This document shows, in pieces, positions 6,839 through 12,597 of a stretch of 12,597 bases of DNA; the first letter of the stretch is position 1; each line of letters opens with the position of its first letter. Where the stretch lies: contig RDYY01000139.1 in assembly GCA_004293505.1 (NCBI GenBank), positions 1-12,597 on the forward strand, in the 5' to 3' direction. Origin of the DNA: Sphingobacteriia bacterium (GTDB taxonomy: Bacteria; Bacteroidota; Bacteroidia; Chitinophagales; Chitinophagaceae). Made by a program: the position numbers and the translations under genes. The notes under the pieces were generated by a model, which was not told the origin of the DNA, ran no database searches, and saw only the letters and a program-made list of their open reading frames with translations.

Positions 6839-7678
6839 ATGGCACTGAAAAAGTACAAACCCATTACCGCAGGCACCCGCTGGAGAATCGGTAATGCGTA
6901 TGCAGAAATCACCACCAACCAACCTGAAAAGAGTTTGTTGGAGCCCCAGAAAAAAACCGCTGGTCGCAATTCCCAAGGTCGTCGCGTGATGCGCTACATG
7001 GGTGGTGGCAGCAAACAACATTACCGCATCATCGACTTCAAACGCAACAAGCGTGAAGTGGCGGCCACTGTTGTATCCATTGAATATGATCCCAACCGTA
7101 CCGCTTTCATCGCGTTGTTGCAATACACCGATGGCGAGAAGCGCTACATCATTGCCCCCCAAGGCATTCAGGTAGGTGCTACCATCCAAGCGGGTGACAA
7201 TGTGGCCCCCGAAATTGGCAATGCCCTTCCCATGAAGAACATGCCCTTGGGTACCATGATCCACAACATTGAACTCCAACCTGGTCAAGGTGGCAAAATG
7301 GTGCGCAGCGCCGGTGCCTCTGCCCAGTTGGCGAACAAGGAAGAAAAATATGCTGTGTTGAAAATGCCTTCTGGTGAACTCCGCAAGGTGCTGATCAACT
7401 GTTACGCTACCGTAGGGGTAGTATCCAACAGCGACCACAACCTGGAAACTGCTGGTAAAGCAGGTAAGAACCGTTGGAAAGGCATCCGTCCCCGCGTACG
7501 TGGTGTGGCCATGAACCCTGTCGATCACCCCATGGGTGGTGGTGAAGGTAAAGCCTCTGGTGGTCACCCCCGCAGCCGCACCGGTAAATATGCCAAGGGC
7601 GAGAAAACCCGCACCAAAGGAAAGGGCAGCGACAAGCTGATCATCCAGCGCCGCGACGGTAAAAAACTGGCCCTCTAA
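6839..7678 (+). CDS. rplB: Ribosomal protein L2 (uL2)
   Basis: This 279-residue protein is one of the most conserved in the 50S subunit; it helps join the subunits and supports the peptidyl-transferase region. [16 protein letters not shown] at the N-terminus and the C-terminal [13 protein letters not shown] (225-237) are diagnostic. The histidine equivalent to E. coli His229 is present at residue 230. The second histidine of the E. coli DHPHGGG motif is methionine here (DHPMGGG), as in other Bacteroidota. The glycine- and basic-rich tail [18 protein letters not shown] follows. The start at 6839 is A-rich and has no Shine-Dalgarno sequence. A 404-residue reading frame on the opposite strand (6833-8047) is a shadow of this and the next gene. 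Confidence 0.98.
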   Translation: MALKKYKPITAGTRWRIGNAYAEITTNQPEKSLLEPQKKTAGRNSQGRRVMRYMGGGSKQHYRIIDFKRNKREVAATVVSIEYDPNRTAFIALLQYTDGEKRYIIAPQGIQVGATIQAGDNVAPEIGNALPMKNMPLGTMIHNIELQPGQGGKMVRSAGASAQLANKEEKYAVLKMPSGELRKVLINCYATVGVVSNSDHNLETAGKAGKNRWKGIRPRVRGVAMNPVDHPMGGGEGKASGGHPRSRTGKYAKGEKTRTKGKGSDKLIIQRRDGKKLAL

Positions 7679-7711
7679 TTCATTAACTAACACAGGAAAA
7701 TACCAAATCAT

Positions 7712-7981
7712 ATGGGTCGTTCGATTAAAAAAGGTCCTTACGTAGACGCCAACCTGGAAGGCAAAGTGTTCTCCATGAACGATGGCAAGACCAAGAAAAA
7801 TGTCATCAAAACCTGGAGCCGCCGCAGCACCATTACACCGGATTTCGTGGGCCACACTTTTGCCGTGCACAACGGGAACAAGTTCATCCCCGTGTATGTA
7901 ACTGAATTCATGGTAGGACACAAACTCGGTGAGTTTGCCCCTACCCGGAACTTCAAAGGACACGCCGGTACCAAAAAATAA
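7712..7981 (+). CDS. rpsS: Ribosomal protein S19 (uS19)
   Basis: This 89-residue protein of the 30S head contacts the large subunit through the intersubunit bridges formed with L5. It begins [15 protein letters not shown], has the [22 protein letters not shown] core (34-55) and ends with the [16 protein letters not shown] signature (71-86). Length and both termini are as expected. It follows rplB by 33 nt and precedes rplV by 40 nt; that second spacer holds a perfect hairpin. Because S19 pairs with L5 in the ribosome, its intact state matters when judging the damaged rplE downstream. Confidence 0.98.
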   Translation: MGRSIKKGPYVDANLEGKVFSMNDGKTKKNVIKTWSRRSTITPDFVGHTFAVHNGNKFIPVYVTEFMVGHKLGEFAPTRNFKGHAGTKK

Positions 7982-7982
7982 T

Positions 7983-8006
7983 TCACCGTCCCGGCCCGGC
8001 CGGTGA
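7983..8006 (+). promoter_or_regulatory. GC-rich hairpin in the rpsS-rplV spacer
   Basis: TCACCG (7983-7988) pairs perfectly with CGGTGA (8001-8006), enclosing a C/G-rich 12-nt loop that can add two more C-G pairs. It begins 2 nt after the rpsS stop and ends 15 nt before the rplV ATG. There is no T run, so termination is unlikely; mRNA stability or translational control is possible. Confidence 0.4.
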
Positions 8007-8021
8007 CCAAACAATAAAGAA

Positions 8022-8369
8022 ATGGAAGCAGTAGCTAAATTGAACAACTATCCCACAGGACCGCGCAAAATGCGCCTGTTGGCCGATGTGATCCGCGGCA
8101 TGGAAGTGGAGAAAGCCCTCGCCATCCTGGAACACCACCCCCAGCACAACGCCACCCCTTTGGCCAAATTGCTGAAGAGTGCCATCAGCAACTGGGAGCA
8201 AAAAAACAACGGTGCCAGTGCAGCCGACAGCAGCTTGGTCGTTAAAACCGTATTTGTAGATGGTGGACGTGTCCTGAAGCGGATGCGCCCTGCGCCCCAA
8301 GGCCGCGGCTACCGCGTACGCAAGCGCAGCAACCACGTAACCCTCATTGTAGATTCTAATACTAAATAG
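8022..8369 (+). CDS. rplV: Ribosomal protein L22 (uL22)
   Basis: This 115-residue 50S protein spans the outer surface and sends a beta-hairpin into the exit tunnel, where it forms part of the constriction with L4. The globular part is seen in [20 protein letters not shown] (1-20), with the [13 protein letters not shown] helix usual for the family. The tunnel hairpin is at about residues 84-102, with [19 protein letters not shown]. Changes in this loop confer macrolide resistance in other bacteria. The start at 8022 follows AAAGAA, which is at best a very weak ribosome-binding site. It precedes rpsC by only 13 nt. Confidence 0.97.
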   Translation: MEAVAKLNNYPTGPRKMRLLADVIRGMEVEKALAILEHHPQHNATPLAKLLKSAISNWEQKNNGASAADSSLVVKTVFVDGGRVLKRMRPAPQGRGYRVRKRSNHVTLIVDSNTK

Positions 8370-8382
8370 ATAAAACCATCAT

Positions 8383-9153
8383 ATGGGTCAGAAAGCAAAT
8401 CCAATTGGTAACAGATTAGGCATCATCCGCGGATGGGACAGCAACTGGTACGGCAGCAAGAAAAACTATGCTTCCAAACTGATTGAAGACCACAAAATCC
8501 GGACTTATCTGACTGCCCGTATCAACAAGGGCGGTATTGCCAAAATCGTTATCGAACGTACCCTCGGCAAATTGATCGTGACCATCCATACTTCCAAACC
8601 CGGTATCATCATCGGTAAAGGGGGCAATGAAGTGGACCGCATCAAAGAAGAACTGAAAAAATTGACTGGTAAAGACGATGTTCAAATCAACATCCTCGAG
8701 ATCCGTCGCGCAGAATTGGATGCCACCATCGTGGGGGACACCATTGCCCGCCAGATCGAAAACCGGATCAACTTCAAGCGTGCTACCAAAATGGCCATTG
8801 CTTCTACACTCCGCATGGGTGCAGAAGGCATCAAGGTTAAGTTGAGCGGACGTTTGGGTGGTTCTGAAATTGCCCGCAGCGAAGAGTTCAAGCAGGGTCG
8901 TACCCCGCTCCACACTTTCCGCATGGACATCGACTACGCCAATGTTACTGCCCAAACCGTATATGGTAAAATCGGTATCAAGGTATGGATCTGTAAAGGC
9001 GAAGTACTGGGCAAGCGCGAACTGAACCCCAATTTTGTGGGTGGCAAGAGCGACTTGAGCGAGCGCCGCGAAAGAGTAGGAGGTGATGACCGCCGCGACA
9101 GAAGAGACGACCGTGGAGGCCGCAGCGGTGGCGGAAGAGATCGCAGAAACTAA
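8383..9153 (+). CDS. rpsC: Ribosomal protein S3 (uS3) with arginine/glycine/aspartate-rich tail
   Basis: This 256-residue protein of the 30S head forms part of the mRNA entry channel and, in E. coli, contributes to mRNA helicase activity. [14 protein letters not shown] is the family N-terminus. The KH domain carries its GIIIGKGG loop at 74-81 and is followed by [17 protein letters not shown]. The C-terminal domain shows [14 protein letters not shown] and [20 protein letters not shown]. The last 30 residues (about 227-256) are a low-complexity tail of Arg, Asp and Gly ([19 protein letters not shown]), making it longer than the 233-residue E. coli protein. Such a tail is likely disordered and RNA-binding. 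It follows rplV by 13 nt and precedes rplP by 52 nt. Confidence 0.98.
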   Translation: MGQKANPIGNRLGIIRGWDSNWYGSKKNYASKLIEDHKIRTYLTARINKGGIAKIVIERTLGKLIVTIHTSKPGIIIGKGGNEVDRIKEELKKLTGKDDVQINILEIRRAELDATIVGDTIARQIENRINFKRATKMAIASTLRMGAEGIKVKLSGRLGGSEIARSEEFKQGRTPLHTFRMDIDYANVTAQTVYGKIGIKVWICKGEVLGKRELNPNFVGGKSDLSERRERVGGDDRRDRRDDRGGRSGGGRDRRN

Positions 9154-9171
9154 TTCAAACCCATTCAATCC

Positions 9172-9191
9172 CTGTGGACAGCGTTTCACAG
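9172..9191 (+). promoter_or_regulatory. Weak hairpin in the rpsC-rplP spacer
   Basis: CTGTG (9172-9176) pairs with CACAG (9187-9191) around a 10-nt loop. It ends 14 nt upstream of the rplP ATG. The short stem makes a function uncertain. Confidence 0.25.
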
Positions 9192-9205
9192 ACAAAAGAT
9201 AAAAG

Positions 9206-9625
9206 ATGTTACAGCCTAAAAGAAGCAAGCACAGAAAACAGCAGAAAGGTCGCATTCGCGAAGTAGCGAAGCGTGGTACTGCTATTTCATTTGGATCATT
9301 TGCCCTGAAAGCCCTGGAGCCCATCTGGTTGACCAACCGTCAAATTGAGTCTGCCCGTCAGGCCATGACCCGTGCCATGAAGCGGGAAGGAAACGTTTGG
9401 ATCCGTGTTTTCCCCGACAAAATCATTACCCGCAAGCCTGCTGAGGTGAGGATGGGTAAGGGTAAAGGTAACCCCGAGTTTTGGGCTGCTGTGGTAGAAC
9501 CAGGACGCATCATTTTTGAGTGCGATGGTGTTACCGAAGCAGTGGCCAAAGAAGCCATGGGATTGGCAGCACAAAAACTGCCCATCGCTACCAAATTCAT
9601 CATCAGAAGAGACCTGCAGGCATAA
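9206..9625 (+). CDS. rplP: Ribosomal protein L16 (uL16)
   Basis: This 139-residue 50S protein helps organise the A-site tRNA binding region and joins late in assembly. [16 protein letters not shown] is the expected start. [20 protein letters not shown] (about 50-69) and [13 protein letters not shown] (80-92) are the two family signatures. The arginine in VRMGKGKG corresponds to the residue hydroxylated by YcfD in E. coli; whether it is modified here cannot be told. The start at 9206 follows AAAAG. It is 18 nt ahead of rpmC. Confidence 0.97.
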   Translation: MLQPKRSKHRKQQKGRIREVAKRGTAISFGSFALKALEPIWLTNRQIESARQAMTRAMKREGNVWIRVFPDKIITRKPAEVRMGKGKGNPEFWAAVVEPGRIIFECDGVTEAVAKEAMGLAAQKLPIATKFIIRRDLQA

Positions 9626-9643
9626 TTTTTAAAAGTATTTGCA

Positions 9644-9859
9644 ATGGCCAACAAAAAAACATACGAGTTCAACAAGAACGTTTCCGGTCTCTCAGTAGAA
9701 GACCTGAAAGCCAAGCTCCAGGAAGATACCCTCCGCCTGAAGAAATTGGAATTCGCCCACGCGATCTCTCCCCTGGAGAATCCCATGAGCATCCGCGGTC
9801 TGCGCCGTGACGTCGCCCGTCTGCGGACAGAATTGAAGAAAAAAGAAATGGGTATTTAA
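9644..9859 (+). CDS. rpmC: Ribosomal protein L29 (uL29)
   Basis: This 71-residue, mostly helical protein sits at the tunnel exit beside L23. The pattern [20 protein letters not shown] (16-35) and the C-terminal [20 protein letters not shown] are typical of its two-helix, coiled-coil-like fold. It is slightly longer than the E. coli protein (63 aa) because of an N-terminal extension, [15 protein letters not shown]. An alternative start inside that extension is not supported, since no ATG occurs between 9644 and the conserved part. It lies 18 nt after rplP and 17 nt before rpsQ. Confidence 0.95.
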   Translation: MANKKTYEFNKNVSGLSVEDLKAKLQEDTLRLKKLEFAHAISPLENPMSIRGLRRDVARLRTELKKKEMGI

Positions 9860-9876
9860 ACCATAAATCAAACACA

Positions 9877-10134
9877 ATGGCTGAAAGAAATTTGCGCAAA
9901 ACAAGGACAGGGATCGTGACCAGCGATAAAATGGACAAAACCATTACTGTTGCCGTCGAGAGAAAGGTAAAGCACCCCATCTACGGAAAATTCGTGAAGA
10001 AAACCACCAAGTTCCACGCCCACGACGAAAAAGGTGAGTGCGGTGTAGGCGACGTGGTGAAAATCATGGAAACCCGCCCCTTGAGCAAGACCAAGCGCTG
10101 GAGACTGGTAGAAATCGTAGAGAAAGCGAAATAA
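9877..10134 (+). CDS. rpsQ: Ribosomal protein S17 (uS17)
   Basis: This 85-residue OB-fold protein binds 16S rRNA early in assembly of the 30S body. [22 protein letters not shown] (7-28), [21 protein letters not shown] and the signature [20 protein letters not shown] (58-77) are all present. It is the last gene before a 78-nt spacer that falls where E. coli has the boundary between its S10 and spc operons. The start at 9877 is preceded by an A-rich, Shine-Dalgarno-free stretch. Confidence 0.97.
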   Translation: MAERNLRKTRTGIVTSDKMDKTITVAVERKVKHPIYGKFVKKTTKFHAHDEKGECGVGDVVKIMETRPLSKTKRWRLVEIVEKAK

Positions 10135-10152
10135 ATGGTTTTTTGATTCGTG

Positions 10153-10176
10153 CGTTTGCCGCCCGGCGGAGAAACG
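10153..10176 (+). promoter_or_regulatory. GC-rich hairpin in the rpsQ-rplN spacer
   Basis: CGTTT (10153-10157) pairs with AAACG (10172-10176). After a small internal loop, CCG (10159-10161) pairs with CGG (10167-10169) around CCCGG. The hairpin is in the 78-nt spacer at the position of the E. coli S10/spc operon boundary. No TTTG/TAnnTTTG promoter is visible in the spacer, so transcription probably runs through. Processing or translational control of rplN is possible. Confidence 0.42.
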
Positions 10177-10212
10177 ACAATCTGAAATTTAATAAAGTAC
10201 AAATTCAATAAA

Positions 10213-10581
10213 ATGATTCAGCAAGAAAGCAGGTTAAACGTAGCTGACAATAGTGGTGCCAAAGAGGTACTCTGTATCAAGGTACTGGGAAACAGTGGCC
10301 AGGACTATGCTAAAATCGGCGATAAGATTGTTGTTACCGTAAAAGACGCCATTCCCGCCGGCGGTATCAAAAAAGGTACCGTATCCAAAGCGGTCATCGT
10401 CCGAACCAAAAACAAATTGCGCAGAAAAGACGGTTCTTATATCCGTTTTGACGACAACGCCGTGGTGTTGTTGAACAATTCTGACGAGCCCCGTGGTACC
10501 CGTATTTTCGGACCAGTGGCCCGTGAGCTGCGCGACAAGGGATACATGAAGATCATTTCTCTTGCCCCTGAAGTATTATAA
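10213..10581 (+). CDS. rplN: Ribosomal protein L14 (uL14)
   Basis: This 122-residue beta-barrel protein of the 50S interface forms subunit bridges and, in studied bacteria, contacts the silencing factor RsfS. The universal block [19 protein letters not shown] (1-19), the [20 protein letters not shown] segment (37-56) and the C-terminal [21 protein letters not shown] (97-117) are intact. The length of 122 is exactly the family norm. It begins 78 nt after rpsQ and is followed by rplX after 22 nt. Confidence 0.98.
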   Translation: MIQQESRLNVADNSGAKEVLCIKVLGNSGQDYAKIGDKIVVTVKDAIPAGGIKKGTVSKAVIVRTKNKLRRKDGSYIRFDDNAVVLLNNSDEPRGTRIFGPVARELRDKGYMKIISLAPEVL

Positions 10582-10603
10582 TCAACGTTAAAAGCCAGAT
10601 CAA

Positions 10604-10942
10604 ATGAGCACAAGATTTAAAGCCAAATTCAGCATCAAAAAAGGGGATACCGTTGTGGTAATTGCCGGTGATGACAAGGATTTGAAAAAACCCCGCCAGG
10701 TGTTGGAGGTGATCGTGGACAAAGGCCGTGTGGTGGTTGAAGGCGTGAACATCGTCACCAAACACACCAAACCCTCTGCTACAAATACCAAAGGTGGCAT
10801 CGTGAAAACCGAAGCCCCTATCAACATCAGCAACGTGATGCTGTGGGATGCCAAGAAAGGCGAACCCACCAAGGTGAAGCGCACCCGCGAAGCAGGCAAA
10901 TTAATTCGTGTATCTAAAAAATCAGGGGAGGTAATCAAATAA
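10604..10942 (+). CDS. rplX: Ribosomal protein L24 (uL24)
   Basis: This 112-residue assembly-initiator protein of the 50S subunit binds the 5' part of 23S rRNA near the tunnel exit. The KOW motif is at about residues 10-27 ([19 protein letters not shown]). The family blocks [20 protein letters not shown] and [18 protein letters not shown] follow. The C-terminus ends in KKSGEVIK. Its stop overlaps the rplE start by one base (TAATG at 10940-10944), so the two are likely translationally coupled. The codons for GEV contain the only strong Shine-Dalgarno sequence in this run, serving rplE. Confidence 0.97.
   Translation: MSTRFKAKFSIKKGDTVVVIAGDDKDLKKPRQVLEVIVDKGRVVVEGVNIVTKHTKPSATNTKGGIVKTEAPINISNVMLWDAKKGEPTKVKRTREAGKLIRVSKKSGEVIK
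10927..10932 (+). promoter_or_regulatory. Canonical Shine-Dalgarno sequence for rplE
   Basis: GGAGGT ends 9 nt before the rplE ATG and lies inside the last codons of rplX. No other start in the window has a match of this strength. It may support re-initiation at the overlapping TAATG, or simply reflect the codons needed for GEV in L24. Confidence 0.6.
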
Positions 10943-11444
10943 TGAGCACAGTAAAATATACACCCAGACTGGCCACGAAATACACCAAAGACGTGGTGCC
11001 CGCACTGATGAAGAAATTTTCATACAGCACGGTTATGCAAGCCCCCAAATTGGAGAAGATTTGCATCAACCGTGGTGTGAACGGTGCCGTGACCGATAAA
11101 AAATTGGTAGACATCGCCGTGGAAGAACTGAACATGATCACTGGTCAGAAAGCGGTTCCCACCATGTCTAAAAAAGACATCTCTAATTTCAAACTCCGCA
11201 AAGGAATGCCCATTGGCGCCCGCGTAACATTGCGTGGCGAAAAAGCGACAAAGCATTTGATGGCCGCGGCAACTATACTTTGGGTGTCACCGAGCAAATC
11301 ATTTTCCCCGAGATCGACATCGACAAAGTGAACAAGATCACCGGATTGGACATCACATTCGTTACCACTGCCAACACCAATGAAGAAGCTTACGAGCTTT
11401 TGAAAGAATTGGGTATGCCGTTCAAAGGAACCAAGAAAGATTAA
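10942..11444 (+). pseudogene. rplE: Ribosomal protein L5 (uL5), interrupted by an internal deletion and frameshift
   Basis: L5 is an essential 5S rRNA-binding protein of the 50S central protuberance and forms a bridge to S19. From the ATG at 10942, codons 1-101 are clearly L5, from [14 protein letters not shown] to [14 protein letters not shown]. After 11244 this frame degenerates into non-family sequence and stops at 11331. From 11244 the -1 frame reads [15 protein letters not shown], then [20 protein letters not shown], and ends KGTKKD with TAA at 11442-11444: the last 66 residues of L5. The block in between, in E. coli MWEFFERLITIAVPRIRDF plus RGL (22 residues), is absent. A single loss of about 67 nt explains both the missing block and the frameshift; restoring it gives about 189 residues, the normal length. 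As written, the gene cannot make L5. A sequence or assembly error is the likeliest cause; a true mutation would need a second rplE copy. Confidence 0.9.
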
Positions 11445-11467
11445 TCAACTCATCATCTACAACAACT

Positions 11468-11737
11468 ATGGCAAAAGAATCAGTTAAAGCCAGACAAAGA
11501 AAACGCGAGAAAATGGTAGCCCAGTACGCCGACAAGCGTGCCGCGCTGAAAGCTGCAGGCGACTACGCTGCCTTGGACCAACTCCCCAAGAATGCCTCTC
11601 CTGTGCGTTTGAAAAACCGTTGTCAACTCACCGGACGTCCCAAAGGCTACATGCGTTATTTTGGACTTTCCCGTGTGATGTTCCGCGACATGGCCTTGAA
11701 CGGTCTCATCCCCGGTGTGAAAAAAGCCAGCTGGTAA
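11468..11737 (+). CDS. rpsN: Ribosomal protein S14 (uS14), zinc-free type
   Basis: This 89-residue protein of the 30S head contacts S3 and S19. It begins [20 protein letters not shown] and has the C-terminal signature [20 protein letters not shown] (about 44-63), then [14 protein letters not shown]. Only one cysteine occurs, in NRCQLTG, so the CxxC pairs of the zinc-binding form are missing; this is the C-minus type. Relative to the 101-residue E. coli protein, the middle insertion is shorter. The start at 11468 lies 23 nt after the rplE stop and has an A/C-rich context without a Shine-Dalgarno sequence. Confidence 0.97.
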   Translation: MAKESVKARQRKREKMVAQYADKRAALKAAGDYAALDQLPKNASPVRLKNRCQLTGRPKGYMRYFGLSRVMFRDMALNGLIPGVKKASW

Positions 11738-11776
11738 TTCCTCAACAACATTTAGAACTCGTTTAATTACAACAAT

Positions 11777-12175
11777 ATGGTAACAGATCCTATAGCAGAC
11801 TTCCTGACCAGAATCCGCAATGCGCAGATGGCCGGACACCGTCTGGTGGAAATCCCTGCTTCCAATCTGAAGAAGCGGTTGACTGAAATTTTGTATGCAC
11901 AGGGCTATATCCTGAAATACAAATTCGAAGACGACAACAAACAAGGCCTGATCAAAATCGCCTTGAAATACGATCCTTCTACCAAAGAACCCGCTATCCG
12001 CAGTTTGGAGCGTGTGAGCCGTCCCGGTTTGCGCCAGTACGCCAAGCCTGCTGAAATCAAGCGTGTGATCAATGGATTGGGTGTGGCCATCCTCAGTACC
12101 TCCAAAGGTGTACTGACCGATAAGGAAGCCAAAGCCCAAAACGTGGGTGGTGAAGTGTTGTGTTATATCTCTTAA
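11777..12175 (+). CDS. rpsH: Ribosomal protein S8 (uS8)
   Basis: This 132-residue primary binding protein organises the central domain of 16S rRNA; in E. coli it also represses the spc operon by binding mRNA near rplE. The N-terminal [20 protein letters not shown] and the C-terminal signature [12 protein letters not shown] (107-118) are intact, with [12 protein letters not shown] in between. The length is normal (130 in E. coli). It starts at 11777, 39 nt after rpsN, and is followed by a 77-nt spacer containing two possible stems before rplF. Confidence 0.98.
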   Translation: MVTDPIADFLTRIRNAQMAGHRLVEIPASNLKKRLTEILYAQGYILKYKFEDDNKQGLIKIALKYDPSTKEPAIRSLERVSRPGLRQYAKPAEIKRVINGLGVAILSTSKGVLTDKEAKAQNVGGEVLCYIS

Positions 12176-12183
12176 TTCATAAG

Positions 12184-12227
12184 GGTTCTGACAATTAAGC
12201 CTCTTAGTCGTGGCTGAACACGGAACC
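12184..12227 (+). promoter_or_regulatory. Two-stem structure in the rpsH-rplF spacer
   Basis: An outer stem GGTTC/GAACC (12184-12188/12223-12227) encloses an inner AGCC/GGCT stem (12198-12201/12212-12215). It ends 25 nt before the rplF ATG. No T run follows. A regulatory role is speculative. Confidence 0.32.
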
Positions 12228-12252
12228 TGGTACATTCAAATAAAAAGCGACT

Positions 12253-12597
12253 ATGTCTAGAATTGGTAAACAACCGGTAGTACTCCCCAAGGGCGTAACC
12301 GTTACCGTTAGCGCCGACAACCAAGTGACCGTGAAAGGTCCCAAAGGCGAATTGAAGCAATCCATTGACCGCGACATCGTGATCAATGTATCTGAAACCG
12401 AAGTGACTTTTTCTCGTCCCACTGACCAGATCCGTCACCGCGCCATGCATGGTCTGTACCGTGCCATTGTGGCCAATTTGGTAAAAGGTGTAACCGAGGG
12501 ATTCAAAAAAGAATTGGAATTGGTAGGGGTAGGTTTCAAAGCCGCCAACACCGGTAACATGCTGGACTTGGCCTTGGGTTATTCGCACAACATCATT
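12253..12597 (+). CDS. rplF: Ribosomal protein L6 (uL6), N-terminal part
   Basis: The first 115 codons of L6 are present and the gene runs off the right edge; full-length L6 is about 175-185 residues. L6 lies near the factor-binding site and the sarcin-ricin loop of the 50S subunit. MSRIGKQPVVLPKGVTVTV is the expected start, followed by VTVKGPKGEL and the RHRAMHGLYRAIVANLVKGV segment (about 62-81) of the first of its two duplicated domains, ending in LVGVGFKA. The ATG at 12253 has an A-rich upstream region. Placement after rpsH matches the usual spc order. Confidence 0.97.
   Translation, partial: MSRIGKQPVVLPKGVTVTVSADNQVTVKGPKGELKQSIDRDIVINVSETEVTFSRPTDQIRHRAMHGLYRAIVANLVKGVTEGFKKELELVGVGFKAANTGNMLDLALGYSHNII

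Noticed and set aside
6833..8047. 404-codon open frame on the minus strand opposite rplB and rpsS
   Set aside because: It mirrors two highly conserved ribosomal genes; strong codon bias on the coding strand leaves the antisense frame open. The product has no recognisable family and no sensible start region.
8416..9336. 306-codon open frame on the minus strand opposite rpsC and rplP
   Set aside because: Antisense shadow of rpsC; it crosses the rpsC-rplP spacer into rplP and resembles no known protein.
11241..11250. Programmed -1 frameshift on the A-run in rplE
   Set aside because: The run is only five As, with no convincing slippery heptamer. Even a perfect slip would leave L5 without about 22 conserved residues.

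Overview
The window carries the main ribosomal-protein gene cluster of a member of the Bacteroidota: the str, S10 and spc blocks, all on the plus strand. On the left it also holds the 5' part of one unrelated, divergently transcribed gene for a secreted protein. Three things point to the phylum. The promoters fit TTTG-N18/20-TAnnTTTG, the pattern of the Bacteroidota primary sigma factor. Almost every ribosomal gene starts in an A-rich context with no Shine-Dalgarno sequence. The protein variants (S12 of 126 aa, EF-G with a lengthened segment before G3, L2 of 279 aa, L3 with GSIGG, S14 without zinc ligands) also look like this phylum. By eye the base composition is close to half G+C. I cannot place the organism below phylum with confidence; a Chitinophagia/Saprospiria-like lineage is a guess.

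Layout. 1-1091 (minus): N-terminal 363 codons of a secreted multidomain beta-rich protein, running off the left edge. 1092-1273: divergent intergenic region with the rpsL promoter. 1274-2183: rpsL-rpsG, closed by a strong intrinsic terminator (2201-2227). 2238-4445: a second promoter and fusA (EF-G), closed by a second terminator (4467-4503). 4543 onward: a third promoter, then rpsJ, a 277-nt structured untranslated gap, and rplC-rplD-rplW-rplB-rpsS-rplV-rpsC-rplP-rpmC-rpsQ-rplN-rplX-rplE-rpsN-rpsH-rplF, with rplF cut by the right edge. There is no tuf gene between fusA and rpsJ. Three units with nearly identical -7 elements (TACCTTTGC each time) suggest parallel, growth-linked transcription of rpsL-rpsG, fusA and the S10-spc run.

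How the genes work together: all plus-strand genes encode ribosomal proteins or the translocation GTPase. The decoding site (S12), the 30S head (S7, S10, S19, S14, S3), the 30S body (S8, S17), the peptidyl-transferase neighbourhood and exit tunnel (L2, L3, L4, L16, L22, L23, L24, L29) and the central protuberance/factor region (L5, L6, L14) are represented.

Most important anomaly: rplE (L5) is not intact as written. The first 101 codons and the last 66 codons are both clearly L5 but lie in different frames, and the conserved segment of about 22 residues between them is missing. This is consistent with one deletion of about 67 nt. Because L5 is essential, a sequence or assembly error is the first hypothesis, but it should be checked. 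The other points worth attention are the rpsJ-rplC gap and a set of perfect hairpins in the longer intergenic spacers, which are candidates for ribosomal-protein autoregulation. I found no mobile element, CRISPR array, tRNA or rRNA, and no accessory defence or biosynthetic system.
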